Below are positions 1-8,411 of a stretch of DNA of 64,000 nucleotides, in pieces (position 1 is the stretch's first letter; every line of letters begins with the position of its first letter). The notes below the pieces were generated by a model. That model was not told the DNA's origin. It saw nothing but the letters and a program-made list of their open reading frames with translations, and ran no database searches. The DNA comes from Pseudomonas sp. PDM04 (GTDB lineage: Bacteria > Pseudomonadota > Gammaproteobacteria > Pseudomonadales > Pseudomonadaceae): assembly GCF_014851765.1 (NCBI RefSeq), contig NZ_JACVAI010000001.1, positions 744,001 through 808,000 of the forward strand, written 5' to 3'. Made by a program: the position numbers and the translations under genes.

Positions 1-32
1 CCGAGGATGGTCGCGGCAATCCAGCGCTTCAT
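1..32 (-). CDS. ccmH: CcmH, cytochrome c maturation protein (first codons only)
   Basis: Only the first ten complete codons (MKRWIAATIL) lie in the window; the rest runs off the left edge. The ATG at 30-32 overlaps the TGA of ccmG by 4 bp (ATGA), the same coupling seen between most ccm genes here. The basic start followed by hydrophobic residues fits the signal segment of CcmH/CycL, which reduces the CXXCH motif of apocytochrome c in the periplasm. The identity rests on position after ccmG rather than on enough sequence. Confidence 0.7.
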   Translation of the reverse strand, partial: MKRWIAATIL

Positions 33-565
33 GGCTTGGCCTCGTCCACCAGGGCCTGGTACTTGGCCGCCAGTTTCTCGCGCCAGACCTGCTCGTCGAT
101 CACCCCGACGAACTTGTCGCGGATGATGCCCCTGGCGTCGATGAAGAAGGTTTCCGGAGCACCGTACACGCCCAGGTTCAAGCCGAGCGTGCCCTCGTCA
201 TCGCGGATGTCCAGTTGATACGGGTTGTGGAACTCCGCCAGCCACTTCAAGGCGTCGGCGTTGACGTCCTTGTAGTTGATGCCGTAGATCACCACCCCCT
301 TCTCGGCCAGTTTGTTCAGCACCGGGTGCTCGACCCGGCAGGAAATGCACCAGGTGCCCCACACGTTGACCAATGCCGGTTTACCGACGATGTCGGCCCG
401 GGTCAGGGTCCTGTCGCCCTGCACCGCTGGCAGGGAAAACTCGGGGAACGGCTTGCCGATCATCGCCGAAGGCAACTCGGCCGGGTCCAGGTACAGCCCG
501 CGATACAGGAAAATAGCAACCACCAGAAAAATCGCCAGTGGCAACAGCATCAACCAACGTTTCAT
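29..565 (-). CDS. ccmG: CcmG/DsbE, periplasmic thioredoxin-like thiol:disulfide reductase
   Basis: 178 aa. Residues 5-21 form a hydrophobic membrane anchor, followed by a periplasmic thioredoxin fold. The active-site motif WCISC places the redox cysteines at residues 73 and 76; the downstream GVYGAPETFFID segment matches the acidic and cis-Pro loop of DsbE/CcmG proteins. Known role: passing reducing power from a CcdA/DsbD-type protein to CcmH and apocytochrome c so that haem can be ligated. It overlaps ccmF by 4 bp and ccmH by 4 bp, so translation of the operon is probably coupled. Length is typical for the family. Confidence 0.96.
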   Translation of the reverse strand: MKRWLMLLPLAIFLVVAIFLYRGLYLDPAELPSAMIGKPFPEFSLPAVQGDRTLTRADIVGKPALVNVWGTWCISCRVEHPVLNKLAEKGVVIYGINYKDVNADALKWLAEFHNPYQLDIRDDEGTLGLNLGVYGAPETFFIDARGIIRDKFVGVIDEQVWREKLAAKYQALVDEAKP

Positions 566-2550
566 GCAGTGGCTCCACTCATGCCCAGTGCTTCCCGCAC
601 GCGGCTTTTTACCTTGACCCTGTAGCGCCGGTCCAACGCGGCCAGCACTCCGCCCAGGCCTGTGAGCAAACCGCCGAACCAGATCCAGCGCACGAACGGC
701 TTGACGTGTACACGCACCGCCCAGGCACCGTCGCCCAGGGGTTCACCGAGGGCAACATACAGGTCACGGGTGAATCCGGCGTCGATCCCGGCTTCGGTCA
801 TCACCGAGTTCTGCACGGTATACAGGCGTTTTTCCGGGTGCAGCACGCTGACTTCCTTGCCGTCACGGATCACCCGCACGGTGCCCTTGTCGGAGGTGAA
901 ATTCGGGCCCTCGAAGTGCTTGGCACCTTCGAAGAGGAACTGATAACCGCCCAGCTCCATCGATTCGCCCGGTGCCAGGCGCAGGTCGCGCTCGGCACTG
1001 TTCTGGCTCGACAGGACGACACCCAGCGCGCACACGGCGATCCCCAGGTGCGCCACCTGCATGCCCCAATAGCTGCGGGTCAGGGTCGGCAAGCCCTTGA
1101 TCAGGCCCTTGTGGCGAGTCTTGTCGAAGATGTCGCGCACACCGGCCAGCAACACCCACGCGGCGAGCATGAACGTCGCGATCACCGCCCAGTTGAAATC
1201 GCCGTAAGCGACGCCCGCCACCACGGCCAGTGCGGCGCTGCCGAGCAACACCGGGGTCAGCATGCCGACCAGCCATTTGACCGGGGTGTCCTTCCAGCGC
1301 ACCAGCACGCCGACCGCCATCACCACCATCAACACGGCCATCAGCGGAATGAACAGCGCGTTGAAGTAAGGCGGGCCAACGGACAGCTTGGCACCGGTCA
1401 TCGCATCGAGGATCAACGGGTACAGGGTGCCCAGCAGAATCATCGACGCGGCGACCACCAGCACCAGGTTGTTGCCCAGCAACAGGGTTTCCCGGGACCA
1501 GAGGTTGAAGCCGACCTGGCTCTTGACCACCGGCGCGCGCAGGGCGAACAACGTCAGCGAGCCACCGACCACGCACAGCAGGAACATCAGGATAAACACG
1601 CCGCGCTCAGGGTCGGAGGCAAATGCATGGACCGAGGTCAGCACGCCGGAGCGCACGAGGAACGTACCCAGCAGGCTCAGCGAAAATGCAGCGATGGCCA
1701 GCAACACGGTCCAGCTCTTGAACACGCCGCGCTTTTCGGTGACCGCCAACGAGTGAATCAGCGCGGTGCCCACCAGCCATGGCATGAACGAGGCATTTTC
1801 CACCGGGTCCCAGAACCACCAGCCGCCCCAGCCGAGTTCGTAGTAGGCCCACCAGGACCCCAGGGTGATGCCGATACCGAGAAAGGCCCAGGCGACGATG
1901 GTCCACGGACGCGACCAGCGCGCCCAGGCGGCATCGAGGCGACCGCCGAGCAAGGCGGCGATGGCAAAGGCGAACGCCACGGAGAATCCGACATAGCCCA
2001 TGTAGAGCATTGGCGGATGCACGATCAGGCCGATGTCCTGCAGCAACGGATTGAGGTCACGGCCGTCGGCGGGGATCTGCGGCAGGATGCGCGAGAACGG
2101 GTTGGAGGTGAGGATCAGGAACAGCAGGAAACCGCTGCTGATCATGCCCATCACCGCCAGCACCCGCGCCAGCATCACCTGCGGCAACTGCCGGGAGAAG
2201 ACCGAGACCGCAAAGGTCCAGCCGCCCAGGATAAATGCCCAGAGCAACAGCGAACCTTCATGGGCACCCCACACGGCGCTGAACTTGTAGTACCACGGCA
2301 ACGCACTGTTGGAGTTGCTGGCGACATAGGCGACCGAGAAGTCGTCGGTCATGAAGGCGTAGGTCAGGCAGCCGAAGGCAAACGCCAGAAAGGCGAACTG
2401 GCCCCAGGCGGCCGGCTGCGCCAGGCTCATCCACAGGCGGTCACCGCGCCAGGCGCCGAGCAACGGCACCACGGCCTGAAACAAGGCAAAACACAGTGCC
2501 AGGATCATCGCCAGATGGCCCAGCTCCGGGATAAAAAGACCGGAAGTCAT
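562..2550 (-). CDS. ccmF: CcmF, haem lyase subunit of cytochrome c maturation
   Basis: 662 aa polytopic inner-membrane protein with many hydrophobic segments. The haem-handling WWD signature is visible at residues 241-248 (WGGWWFWD), followed by PVENAS. CcmF works with CcmH and CcmG to attach haem from holo-CcmE to apocytochrome c in the periplasm. The length matches other pseudomonad CcmF proteins. The ATG at 2548-2550 lies 3 bp downstream of the ccmE stop, and the 3' end overlaps ccmG by 4 bp. No frameshift or missing motif was noticed. Confidence 0.97.
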   Translation of the reverse strand: MTSGLFIPELGHLAMILALCFALFQAVVPLLGAWRGDRLWMSLAQPAAWGQFAFLAFAFGCLTYAFMTDDFSVAYVASNSNSALPWYYKFSAVWGAHEGSLLLWAFILGGWTFAVSVFSRQLPQVMLARVLAVMGMISSGFLLFLILTSNPFSRILPQIPADGRDLNPLLQDIGLIVHPPMLYMGYVGFSVAFAFAIAALLGGRLDAAWARWSRPWTIVAWAFLGIGITLGSWWAYYELGWGGWWFWDPVENASFMPWLVGTALIHSLAVTEKRGVFKSWTVLLAIAAFSLSLLGTFLVRSGVLTSVHAFASDPERGVFILMFLLCVVGGSLTLFALRAPVVKSQVGFNLWSRETLLLGNNLVLVVAASMILLGTLYPLILDAMTGAKLSVGPPYFNALFIPLMAVLMVVMAVGVLVRWKDTPVKWLVGMLTPVLLGSAALAVVAGVAYGDFNWAVIATFMLAAWVLLAGVRDIFDKTRHKGLIKGLPTLTRSYWGMQVAHLGIAVCALGVVLSSQNSAERDLRLAPGESMELGGYQFLFEGAKHFEGPNFTSDKGTVRVIRDGKEVSVLHPEKRLYTVQNSVMTEAGIDAGFTRDLYVALGEPLGDGAWAVRVHVKPFVRWIWFGGLLTGLGGVLAALDRRYRVKVKSRVREALGMSGATA

Positions 2551-2553
2551 CGA

Positions 2554-3009
2554 TCAACCCTCCTTCGCGGGCGTTGGAGCAGATTGACCGCTTTCTTTCA
2601 AAGCCTTGGTCACTTCGGGCGGCATGTATTTTTCATCGTGCTTGGCCAACACTTCGTCGGCCACCACCACACCCTCGGCGTTGAGCTTGCCCAAGGCAAC
2701 GATGCCCTGCCCTTCGCGGAACAGGTCCGGCAGGATGCCGCGGTAGCTGACGGTCACGGACTTCTGGAAGTCGGTGACGACGAACTTCACGTCCAGCGAG
2801 TCGCCGGAACGTTGCAGCGACCCCTTCTCGACCATGCCGCCGGCACGGATGCGTGTGTCCAGAGGCGCTTCGCCATTGGCGATCTGGGTCGGCGTGTAAA
2901 ACAGGTTGATGTTCTGTTGCAGGGCGCTCAGGGCCAGGCCGACGGCTGCGCCGACACCGACCAGAATCGCGAGAATGATGATAAGACGCTTTTTACGCAG
3001 CGGATTCAC
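2554..3009 (-). CDS. ccmE: CcmE, periplasmic haem chaperone
   Basis: 151 aa starting at a GTG (3007-3009) that overlaps the ccmD stop codon (GTGA). A longer reading frame upstream runs through ccmD and ccmC and is not credible. Residues 8-30 are an N-terminal membrane anchor; the rest is the OB-fold haem chaperone. The covalent haem-binding histidine is seen in the [10 protein letters not shown] motif (His124, Tyr128). CcmE receives haem from CcmABCD and delivers it to CcmF/H. The C-terminal tail is short and flexible, as usual. Confidence 0.96.
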   Translation of the reverse strand: MNPLRKKRLIIILAILVGVGAAVGLALSALQQNINLFYTPTQIANGEAPLDTRIRAGGMVEKGSLQRSGDSLDVKFVVTDFQKSVTVSYRGILPDLFREGQGIVALGKLNAEGVVVADEVLAKHDEKYMPPEVTKALKESGQSAPTPAKEG

Positions 3010-3182
3010 TTGCCGTTCTCCCGGCGCAAACGACGCGCCTCTTGTTGCAGATACCGCTTGCGGGCCAGGACTGGCGCCGCCACGTTCAGAACCAGCACCG
3101 CCAGGCAGATGCCATAGGCCGACCAGACATACAGGCCATGATGGCCCATGGCGAGAAAATCGCCGAATGAAGCAAAACTCAT
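3006..3182 (-). CDS. ccmD: CcmD, small membrane protein of haem exporter
   Basis: 58 aa with one central transmembrane helix (around residues 14-35) and a basic C-terminal tail rich in Arg, the usual look of CcmD. The start at 3182 (MSFASF) is chosen because its ATG overlaps the ccmC stop (ATGA at 3179-3182). CcmD assists release of holo-CcmE from the CcmABC complex. The gene sits between ccmC and ccmE, as in other gamma-proteobacteria. Confidence 0.92.
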   Translation of the reverse strand: MSFASFGDFLAMGHHGLYVWSAYGICLAVLVLNVAAPVLARKRYLQQEARRLRRENGK

Positions 3183-3934
3183 CGAGCGGCCTCCAGGCTG
3201 TTCTGCACTTCTGCCTTGACCCAACTGGCGCGGGCCTCGCGCTTGAGCACTTCAAGGCGCATGCGCAACAACAGCACCGCACCGAAGAAGCAGTAGAAGC
3301 CCAGTACCATCAGCAGCAGTGGCAGCCACATTTCCGCCGGCATCGCCGGTTTTTCCGTGAGGGTGAAGGTCGCGCCCTGGTGCAGGGTGTTCCACCACTC
3401 CACCGAGTACTTGATGATCGGGATATTGATCACGCCGACAATCGCCAGCACCGCACAGGCCTTGGCCGCACTGTCACGATTACTGATGGCGTTGCCCAGT
3501 GCAATGAGACCGAAGTACAGAAACAGCAGGATCAGCATCGACGTCAGTCGTGCATCCCAGACCCACCACGAGCCCCAGGTCGGCTTGCCCCAGATCGCGC
3601 CGGTGACCAGCGCCACGGCGGTCATCCAGGCACCGATGGGCGCCGCGCACTGCAGCGCGACATCGGCCAGCTTCATTTTCCACACCAGCCCGACGATGCC
3701 GCACACCGCGAGCATCACGTAGCAGGACTGGGCCAGCAACGCGGTGGGCACGTGGATATAGATGATGCGAAAGCTGTTGCCTTGCTGGTAGTCCGGCGGC
3801 GCGAAGGCCAGGCCCCAGACGGCGCCGACGCCGATCAGCAACAGTGCGGCGATGCTCAGCCAGGGCAACAGTCTGCCGCTGATGCCATAGAACCACTTGG
3901 GTGAGCCGAGCTTATGAAACCAGGTCCAGTTCAT
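3179..3934 (-). CDS. ccmC: CcmC, haem-delivery membrane protein
   Basis: 251 aa with six predicted transmembrane segments. It carries the family WWD signature at residues 120-127 (WGSWWVWD), with a conserved His in YIHVPTA near residue 61. CcmC presents haem to CcmE at the outer face of the inner membrane. I chose the [10 protein letters not shown] start; two further in-frame ATGs lie 8 and 4 codons upstream, so the start could be slightly earlier. A 78-bp gap separates it from ccmB; the 3' end overlaps ccmD. Confidence 0.95.
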   Translation of the reverse strand: MNWTWFHKLGSPKWFYGISGRLLPWLSIAALLLIGVGAVWGLAFAPPDYQQGNSFRIIYIHVPTALLAQSCYVMLAVCGIVGLVWKMKLADVALQCAAPIGAWMTAVALVTGAIWGKPTWGSWWVWDARLTSMLILLFLYFGLIALGNAISNRDSAAKACAVLAIVGVINIPIIKYSVEWWNTLHQGATFTLTEKPAMPAEMWLPLLLMVLGFYCFFGAVLLLRMRLEVLKREARASWVKAEVQNSLEAAR

Positions 3935-4012
3935 TGCTGTTTCCATCACGGTTGCCACTCGTCATCACGAGCAGCGCTGGGTCTTTGCTGATCAATATTT
4001 GATCAGACCTCA

Positions 4013-4681
4013 TTATTCGCCGACGCTGATCTTCAGGCCAGCAGCGATTGCAAAAGGTGTCAGGGTTATCGCCAGGGCGGTCAGGCTGCCAAGCCACAGG
4101 AGATAACCGGTTGCCGGCATGCCCATCAAGGCGGCCTGCAAGGCGCCGCTGCCGAGAATCAACACCGGGATGTACAGCGGCAGAATCAGCAGCGCCAACA
4201 ACAGGCCGCCGCGCTTCAACCCCACCGTCAGGGCCGCACCCACGGCACCGAGCAGGCTCAGCACCGGTGTACCCAGCAACAGGGAAAGCAGCAACACCGG
4301 TAGACAGGCGGTGGGTAAACCGAGCATCAGTGCCAGCAGTGGAGCGAGTAAAACCAGGGCCAGGCCAGAGAAGGCCCAGTGTGCCAGTACCTTGGCCAAA
4401 ACCAGAAGAGGCAGGGGGTGCGACGAAAGGACCCACTGTTCGAGGGAACCGTCCTCGAAATCACTGCGGAAAAGCCCGTCCAGCGAGAGCAGGACCGATA
4501 AAAGGGCCGCGACCCAGACCAGTCCCGGAGACAAGGTTTGCAACAATTGAGACTCGGGACCGACGGCCAGCGGGAACAGGGACACCACGATCGCAAAGAA
4601 CACCAGTGGATTGGCCAACTCCGCAGGGCGGCGGAACAACAAACGCGCCTCACGGGCGACCAGCAGACCGAACACACTCAT
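4013..4681 (-). CDS. ccmB: CcmB, permease subunit of CcmAB ABC complex
   Basis: 222 aa, strongly hydrophobic with about six transmembrane segments, matching the usual CcmB length. The start at 4681 (MSVFGLL) is favoured because its ATG overlaps the ccmA stop at 4678-4681; an upstream alternative (MGRM) would add three residues. CcmB pairs with the CcmA ATPase, which powers release of holo-CcmE from CcmC/D. No unusual features were noticed. Confidence 0.94.
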   Translation of the reverse strand: MSVFGLLVAREARLLFRRPAELANPLVFFAIVVSLFPLAVGPESQLLQTLSPGLVWVAALLSVLLSLDGLFRSDFEDGSLEQWVLSSHPLPLLVLAKVLAHWAFSGLALVLLAPLLALMLGLPTACLPVLLLSLLLGTPVLSLLGAVGAALTVGLKRGGLLLALLILPLYIPVLILGSGALQAALMGMPATGYLLWLGSLTALAITLTPFAIAAGLKISVGE

Positions 4682-5313
4682 GCGGCCCAATTCCCCAGGT
4701 CAATGTCACGATACCCGGCCGGCATGCGGGTCAGCGTGTGGTGAGTGGTCAACACCACCATGCCACCGCGTTCGCAGTGGCCGGCCAGATGAGATTCGAG
4801 TTGCGCCACGCCTTGCTTGTCCAGCGCGGTGAACGGCTCGTCGAGGATCCACAACGGCGGACTGTCGAGGTACAACCGCGCCAGCGCCACGCGACGTTGC
4901 TGGCCGGCAGACAGGGTGTGACAGGGAACATCCTCGAAGCCGCGCAGTCCGACGGCTGCCAGCGCGCTCCAGATGGCTTCATGGCTGGCCGGATGATGCA
5001 GGGCGCAGATCCAGCTGAGGTTTTCCTCCGGCGTCAGCAGGTCCTTGATGCCGGCGGCATGCCCGATCCATAACAGGTTGCGCGCCAGTTCGTTGCGCTG
5101 TTCGTTGAGCGGCTGGCCGTTGAGCAGGATTTGCCCGGCCGTCGGCTGCATCAGACCGGACAGTAGGCGCAACAGGCTGGTCTTGCCACTGCCGTTGGGG
5201 CCGCTGATTTGCACCATTTCGCCACTGGCCAGTCTCAAATCGAGATTTTCGAACAGCAGTCGAAGGTCTCGCTCACAGGCGAGTGCGACGGTTTGCAGGA
5301 CTGGACTGGTCAA
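4678..5313 (-). CDS. ccmA: CcmA, ATP-binding subunit of CcmAB ABC complex
   Basis: 211 aa ABC ATPase. Walker A GPNGSGKT is at residues 38-45, the signature motif is present as LSAGQQRR, Walker B is LWILDEP, and an H-loop His lies in TTHHTL. It is the first gene of the ccm operon. The most plausible start is a TTG codon (5311-5313); no ATG lies in frame nearby and no strong Shine-Dalgarno is seen, so the exact start is less certain than the identity. CcmA hydrolyses ATP to release haem-loaded CcmE. Confidence 0.93.
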   Translation of the reverse strand: MTSPVLQTVALACERDLRLLFENLDLRLASGEMVQISGPNGSGKTSLLRLLSGLMQPTAGQILLNGQPLNEQRNELARNLLWIGHAAGIKDLLTPEENLSWICALHHPASHEAIWSALAAVGLRGFEDVPCHTLSAGQQRRVALARLYLDSPPLWILDEPFTALDKQGVAQLESHLAGHCERGGMVVLTTHHTLTRMPAGYRDIDLGNWAA

Positions 5314-5509
5314 GAGATCACGGGCCTTTACGGTTCAAGTCGGCAGCGGAGCGGCCGCTAAAGGGGTGCAGCATAGTCGCAATGGCGGCCTGTTCTAGAG
5401 AGCTGCGTCAAACAATTGCAATGTTTTTGCCACTCTCCGAAAGACGGGCGGCATTATACATGCCATGCCCTACTCTAATGAGGGCAATTTCTTCAGGTTG
5501 TGACCGCGT
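5314..5509. promoter_or_regulatory. Divergent promoter region between ccmA and the plus-strand fliK-like gene
   Basis: This 196-bp gap lies between two divergently transcribed units and must hold both their promoters. On the minus strand a perfect TATAAT is present at 5453-5458, but I could not place a good -35 at 16-18 bp. AT-rich stretches around 5409-5430 break the otherwise GC-rich context. I see no sigma-54 or sigma-28 pattern for the flagellar gene on the plus strand. The assignment is by position, and the individual elements are weak. Confidence 0.4.
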
Positions 5510-7084
5510 ATGACAGGCGAAATGAACATCCTCCCGCTCCCGCAGCCCACACCCGCGACCTCACGGCCGCTGGTGGTCAGCGGTGACCTGCTCAAGTTGC
5601 TGACGCCGATGGAAGGCCTGATCACGCCCGGCCAGTCGGCCAAGGCTGAAGTGCTGTCGCTGAAGCAGGCGGACCAGACCTTTCAACTGCTGCTCAAGGT
5701 CACCCTCGAGAACGGCCGGCAGACCACGGTCCAGGCCACCAGCAGCCAGCCGCTGCCCCAGGGTACGAACCTGGCGATCACCCAGCCCTCGGCGAGCAAC
5801 CTGGCTGTGACGGTGCAACAGGCGATTGCCTCCAGTGTCGCCACCCTCACCCGCATCGACACCGCGCAACTGCCGGTGGGCACACTGTTGCAAGGCAAGG
5901 TGCTGACGGCCCAGGTGCTGCCGCAGGTGCCGGGCCAGCCAACGGTATTTCGCTCGCTGGTGAGCCTGCTCAACACCGCATTGAGCGGCAGGACGCTGAC
6001 CCTCGACAGCCCGACGCCCCTGCGCATCGGCACCTTGCTCAGCGCCCAGGTGCAAGACAGCCAGACCCTGAAATTCGTCCCGCTGAGCAGTCGTCAGGAA
6101 CAACTGGCGGTTACTCAGCAACTGGCCAGCCAACAGAGTCGCCAGGGCTCGCTGGACGGCCTGCTGAAATTGCTGCAAAACCTGCCGGCCACCGACCAGA
6201 CGTCCAGCGACCTGAGGGCGGCGGCGAACAGGCTGCTCGCCGGCCTGCCGGACGCTCAGCAACTGAGCACCCCCAAAGGCCTGGCGCTGGCACTGGCCAG
6301 TAGCGGCGCCTTCCTCGAATCGAAGCTTCTGGGCGGACAAAACCCGACGCTGGCGCCGGACTTGAAAGGCGACCTGCTCAGGCTGATTGCACAAGTGACC
6401 CAGGGACTGCCGACCAACACCAATCTCAATGCGATCATTGCGGCCAACACCCTCGCCCAGGCCATGCCGAGCTTCGTGCGCAATGCCCTGGGCATGCTCG
6501 GGCAGGTCAGCGCCAAGCCGTCACCGACCGGATTCCCGCTGCCCGAGCGCCTGTTGCAGAGCGCGGAAGGCGAAGACGATCTCGAACACCTGCTGCGCCT
6601 GGCTGCCGCAGCGGTTTCTCGCCTGCAAAGCCACCAGTTGTCGAGCCTGGAGCAGACCGGCGTGACCAGCGACGGTCGCCTGATGAGCACCTGGCAGCTG
6701 GAAATCCCGATGCGCAACCTGCAAGACATCGTGCCCCTGCAAGTCAAGTTTCAGCGCGAGGAAGCACCGGAAAAGGAACAGCCCCAGGAGCGCCGCGACG
6801 AACGCGAACCCAAACAGCAATTGTGGCGCGTCGATCTGGCGTTCGACATGGAACCGCTGGGCCCGCTGCAGATCCAGGCGCAACTGATTCAGGGCAGCCT
6901 GTCGAGCCAGTTGTGGGCCGAACGGCCCTACACGGCGAGCCTGATCGAAAGCAACCTGGCCGCGCTGCGCCAACGCCTGTTGGACTCGGGCCTGAACGTG
7001 GGCGACCTCGATTGCCACCAAGGCAAACCGCCCCAAGGTCCACAAACCCGTCTCGAACAACGCTGGGTCGACGAAACCGCATGA
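5510..7084 (+). CDS. Second FliK-like protein (flagellar hook-length control C-terminal domain)
   Basis: 524 aa, Gln/Leu/Thr-rich through the first 370 residues. A C-terminal Flg_hook-type domain lies at about residues 385-515, with an acidic/charged insert near residues 420-440 and the LGPLQIQAQLIQGSLSSQLW segment typical of the fold. The start at 5510 (MTGEMN) has an in-frame alternative four codons in (MNILPL). It overlaps the next gene by 4 bp (ATGA at 7081-7084), so the two are probably made together. The window also encodes the canonical FliK at 27603-28979, so this paralogue may have a distinct role in export or switching; its precise job is not known from sequence. It is the only transcript unit here on the plus strand. 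Confidence 0.85.
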   Translation: MTGEMNILPLPQPTPATSRPLVVSGDLLKLLTPMEGLITPGQSAKAEVLSLKQADQTFQLLLKVTLENGRQTTVQATSSQPLPQGTNLAITQPSASNLAVTVQQAIASSVATLTRIDTAQLPVGTLLQGKVLTAQVLPQVPGQPTVFRSLVSLLNTALSGRTLTLDSPTPLRIGTLLSAQVQDSQTLKFVPLSSRQEQLAVTQQLASQQSRQGSLDGLLKLLQNLPATDQTSSDLRAAANRLLAGLPDAQQLSTPKGLALALASSGAFLESKLLGGQNPTLAPDLKGDLLRLIAQVTQGLPTNTNLNAIIAANTLAQAMPSFVRNALGMLGQVSAKPSPTGFPLPERLLQSAEGEDDLEHLLRLAAAAVSRLQSHQLSSLEQTGVTSDGRLMSTWQLEIPMRNLQDIVPLQVKFQREEAPEKEQPQERRDEREPKQQLWRVDLAFDMEPLGPLQIQAQLIQGSLSSQLWAERPYTASLIESNLAALRQRLLDSGLNVGDLDCHQGKPPQGPQTRLEQRWVDETA

Positions 7085-7410
7085 ACAACACCCACGCCCC
7101 ACGCCAGGCCATCGCGCTGAAATACGACGGCAGCCACGCACCGACCCTGACCGCCAAGGGCGATGAGGAACTGGCCGAAGAAATCCTGCGGATCGCCCGC
7201 GACTATGAAGTGCCGATCTACGAAAACGCCGAGCTGGTGAGACTGCTGGCGCGCATGGAGCTGGGGGACAGTATTCCGGAGGAGCTGTACCGCACGATCG
7301 CCGAGATCATTGCGTTTGCGTGGAACCTGAAAGGCAAGTTTCCTGCCGGGCAGGACCCGGATGCGCCGATGGTCGAGAAAGACGTGACCGACCGTGGGGA
7401 TGATTACTGA
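7081..7410 (+). CDS. fhlB: FhlB, isolated FlhB cytoplasmic-domain homologue
   Basis: 109 aa. The segment AIALKYDG..APTLTAKG aligns by eye with AVALKYDPDKGSAPVLLAKG of the full-length FlhB at 22001-23140. It continues with the same EEIL-RIARDYEVPIYENAELVRLLARMELGDSIPEELY pattern. It has no membrane domain, and the NPTH autocleavage motif that precedes this segment in FlhB is absent (THAPRQ instead). The start at 7081 is set by the ATGA overlap with the FliK-like gene. Such stand-alone FlhB-C proteins can stand in for part of the FlhB C-terminal domain in export substrate switching; that role here is inference. Confidence 0.88.
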   Translation: MNNTHAPRQAIALKYDGSHAPTLTAKGDEELAEEILRIARDYEVPIYENAELVRLLARMELGDSIPEELYRTIAEIIAFAWNLKGKFPAGQDPDAPMVEKDVTDRGDDY

Positions 7411-7425
7411 GGTGTTGGGGACGCC

Positions 7426-7445
7426 ATCGCCGGCGAGCCGGCGAT
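7426..7445. repeat. Perfect short palindrome between convergent genes
   Basis: ATCGCCGGC-GA-GCCGGCGAT is a perfect 9-bp inverted repeat with a 2-bp centre, lying between the ends of two converging genes. It resembles the core of one class of Pseudomonas REP element and could also act as a hairpin at transcript ends; there is no T-run to make it a standard intrinsic terminator. Confidence 0.6.
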
Positions 7446-7458
7446 TGGGTACTGACCA

Positions 7459-7851
7459 TCAACTCTTGTGCAACTTGCTCATCAACTCGGCCTCAGCCTG
7501 GGTCAAACCGCAGGACTGGGTCAGTTCATCGACGCTCGCTCCCATCCCGACCAATCGCGCCGCCTGGGCAAACGACAGGCTCGACGGGTCGCGCTGTTCC
7601 AGTTGAGCCAGCTTGTCCGGCAACGGAGCAACCACCGCGCGCAGCTCATGCAGGTCTTCCCCCATGCGCACGGTGCCACTCTGGTAGTTCTCAACCAGTC
7701 TGGCCAGTTCCTTGATGCGCTGATCGCGCAGCGCATCGCCCTGGGCCTGTTGTGCGGCGATCTGCCGCTGCCCGCGAATGTACGCCAGGAACATTGCCAG
7801 CGTGCCTGCCCAGAACAGGAACAGGACAATGACCGCAACCTCGAGAATCAA
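7459..7851 (-). CDS. DUF2802 membrane-anchored protein of the chemotaxis locus
   Basis: 130 aa. One N-terminal transmembrane helix (residues about 4-24) is followed by a cytoplasmic coiled-coil-like stretch. The C-terminal part, with CGLTQAEAELM, resembles a small helix-turn-helix-like module seen in DUF2802 proteins. The likely start is a TTG directly after the cheW stop (7849-7851), with GGAG 9 bp upstream. It is regularly found after cheW in pseudomonad chemotaxis clusters; its function is unknown to me. It is the last gene of the minus-strand chemotaxis operon. Confidence 0.8.
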   Translation of the reverse strand: MILEVAVIVLFLFWAGTLAMFLAYIRGQRQIAAQQAQGDALRDQRIKELARLVENYQSGTVRMGEDLHELRAVVAPLPDKLAQLEQRDPSSLSFAQAARLVGMGASVDELTQSCGLTQAEAELMSKLHKS

Positions 7852-8337
7852 TCAGATATTCTCCAGTTCCGACCATTCCTCTTCGCTCATCATCTTGTCC
7901 AGTTCGACCAGGATCAGCAGCTCGTTGTTCTTGTTGCACACGCCCTGGATGAACTTGGCGGACTCTTCATTGCCCACGTTCGGCGCGGTTTCGATTTCCG
8001 ACTGACGCAGGTAAACCACTTCGGCCACGCTGTCGACCATGATGCCGACCACTTGCTTGTCGGCCTCGATGATGACGATCCGGGTGTTGTCGCTGATCTC
8101 GGCATTCATCAGGCCGAAGCGCTGGCGGGTGTCGATCACGGTGACCACGTTGCCGCGCAGGTTGATGATGCCCAGCACGTAGCTTGGGGCACCCGGAACC
8201 GGAGCGATCTCGGTGTAACGCAGGACTTCCTGAACGCGCATCACGTTGATGCCGTAGGTTTCATTGTCCAGCTTGAAGGTTACCCATTGCAGGATCGGAT
8301 CTTCGGAACCCTTTGCAGACGACGCCTTATCATTCAT
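7852..8337 (-). CDS. cheW: CheW, chemotaxis coupling protein
   Basis: 161 aa single CheW domain. Recognisable stretches are WVTFKLDNETYGINV, the VPGAPSYVLGIINLRG loop and VIDTRQRFGL. CheW links chemoreceptors to the CheA kinase in polar arrays. A short hydrophilic N-terminus of about 15 residues precedes the domain. It lies 74 bp downstream of the longer CheW-like gene, across a possible weak terminator, and is directly followed by the DUF2802 gene. Confidence 0.95.
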   Translation of the reverse strand: MNDKASSAKGSEDPILQWVTFKLDNETYGINVMRVQEVLRYTEIAPVPGAPSYVLGIINLRGNVVTVIDTRQRFGLMNAEISDNTRIVIIEADKQVVGIMVDSVAEVVYLRQSEIETAPNVGNEESAKFIQGVCNKNNELLILVELDKMMSEEEWSELENI

Positions 8338-8351
8338 ACCCTGACCCCTCG

Positions 8352-8369
8352 AAAAACCGCCCTGGCGGT
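8352..8369 (-). terminator. Possible weak intrinsic terminator or attenuator upstream of cheW
   Basis: On the minus strand ACCGCC-AG-GGCGGT is followed by a run of T (TTTTTC), the form of a small rho-independent hairpin. The loop is very tight (effective stem five pairs, loop four), and a further operon gene follows, so it may only attenuate. Confidence 0.35.
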
Positions 8370-8411
8370 GTGTGTTCGGTGCGATGGCAACTCATTTGCC
8401 CCGCGTGTTTT

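Noticed and set aside
538..3117. Very long plus-strand open frame (859 codons) opposite ccmF-ccmD
   Set aside because: Antisense to ccmF, ccmE and ccmD, which have clear family motifs; the translated product is rich in His, Gln, Arg and Ala, typical of a shadow of high-GC genes.
7081..7410. Longer start for the FhlB-like protein inside the FliK-like gene
   Set aside because: The upstream extension overlaps the FliK-like C-terminal domain in another frame; the ATGA junction gives the natural start.
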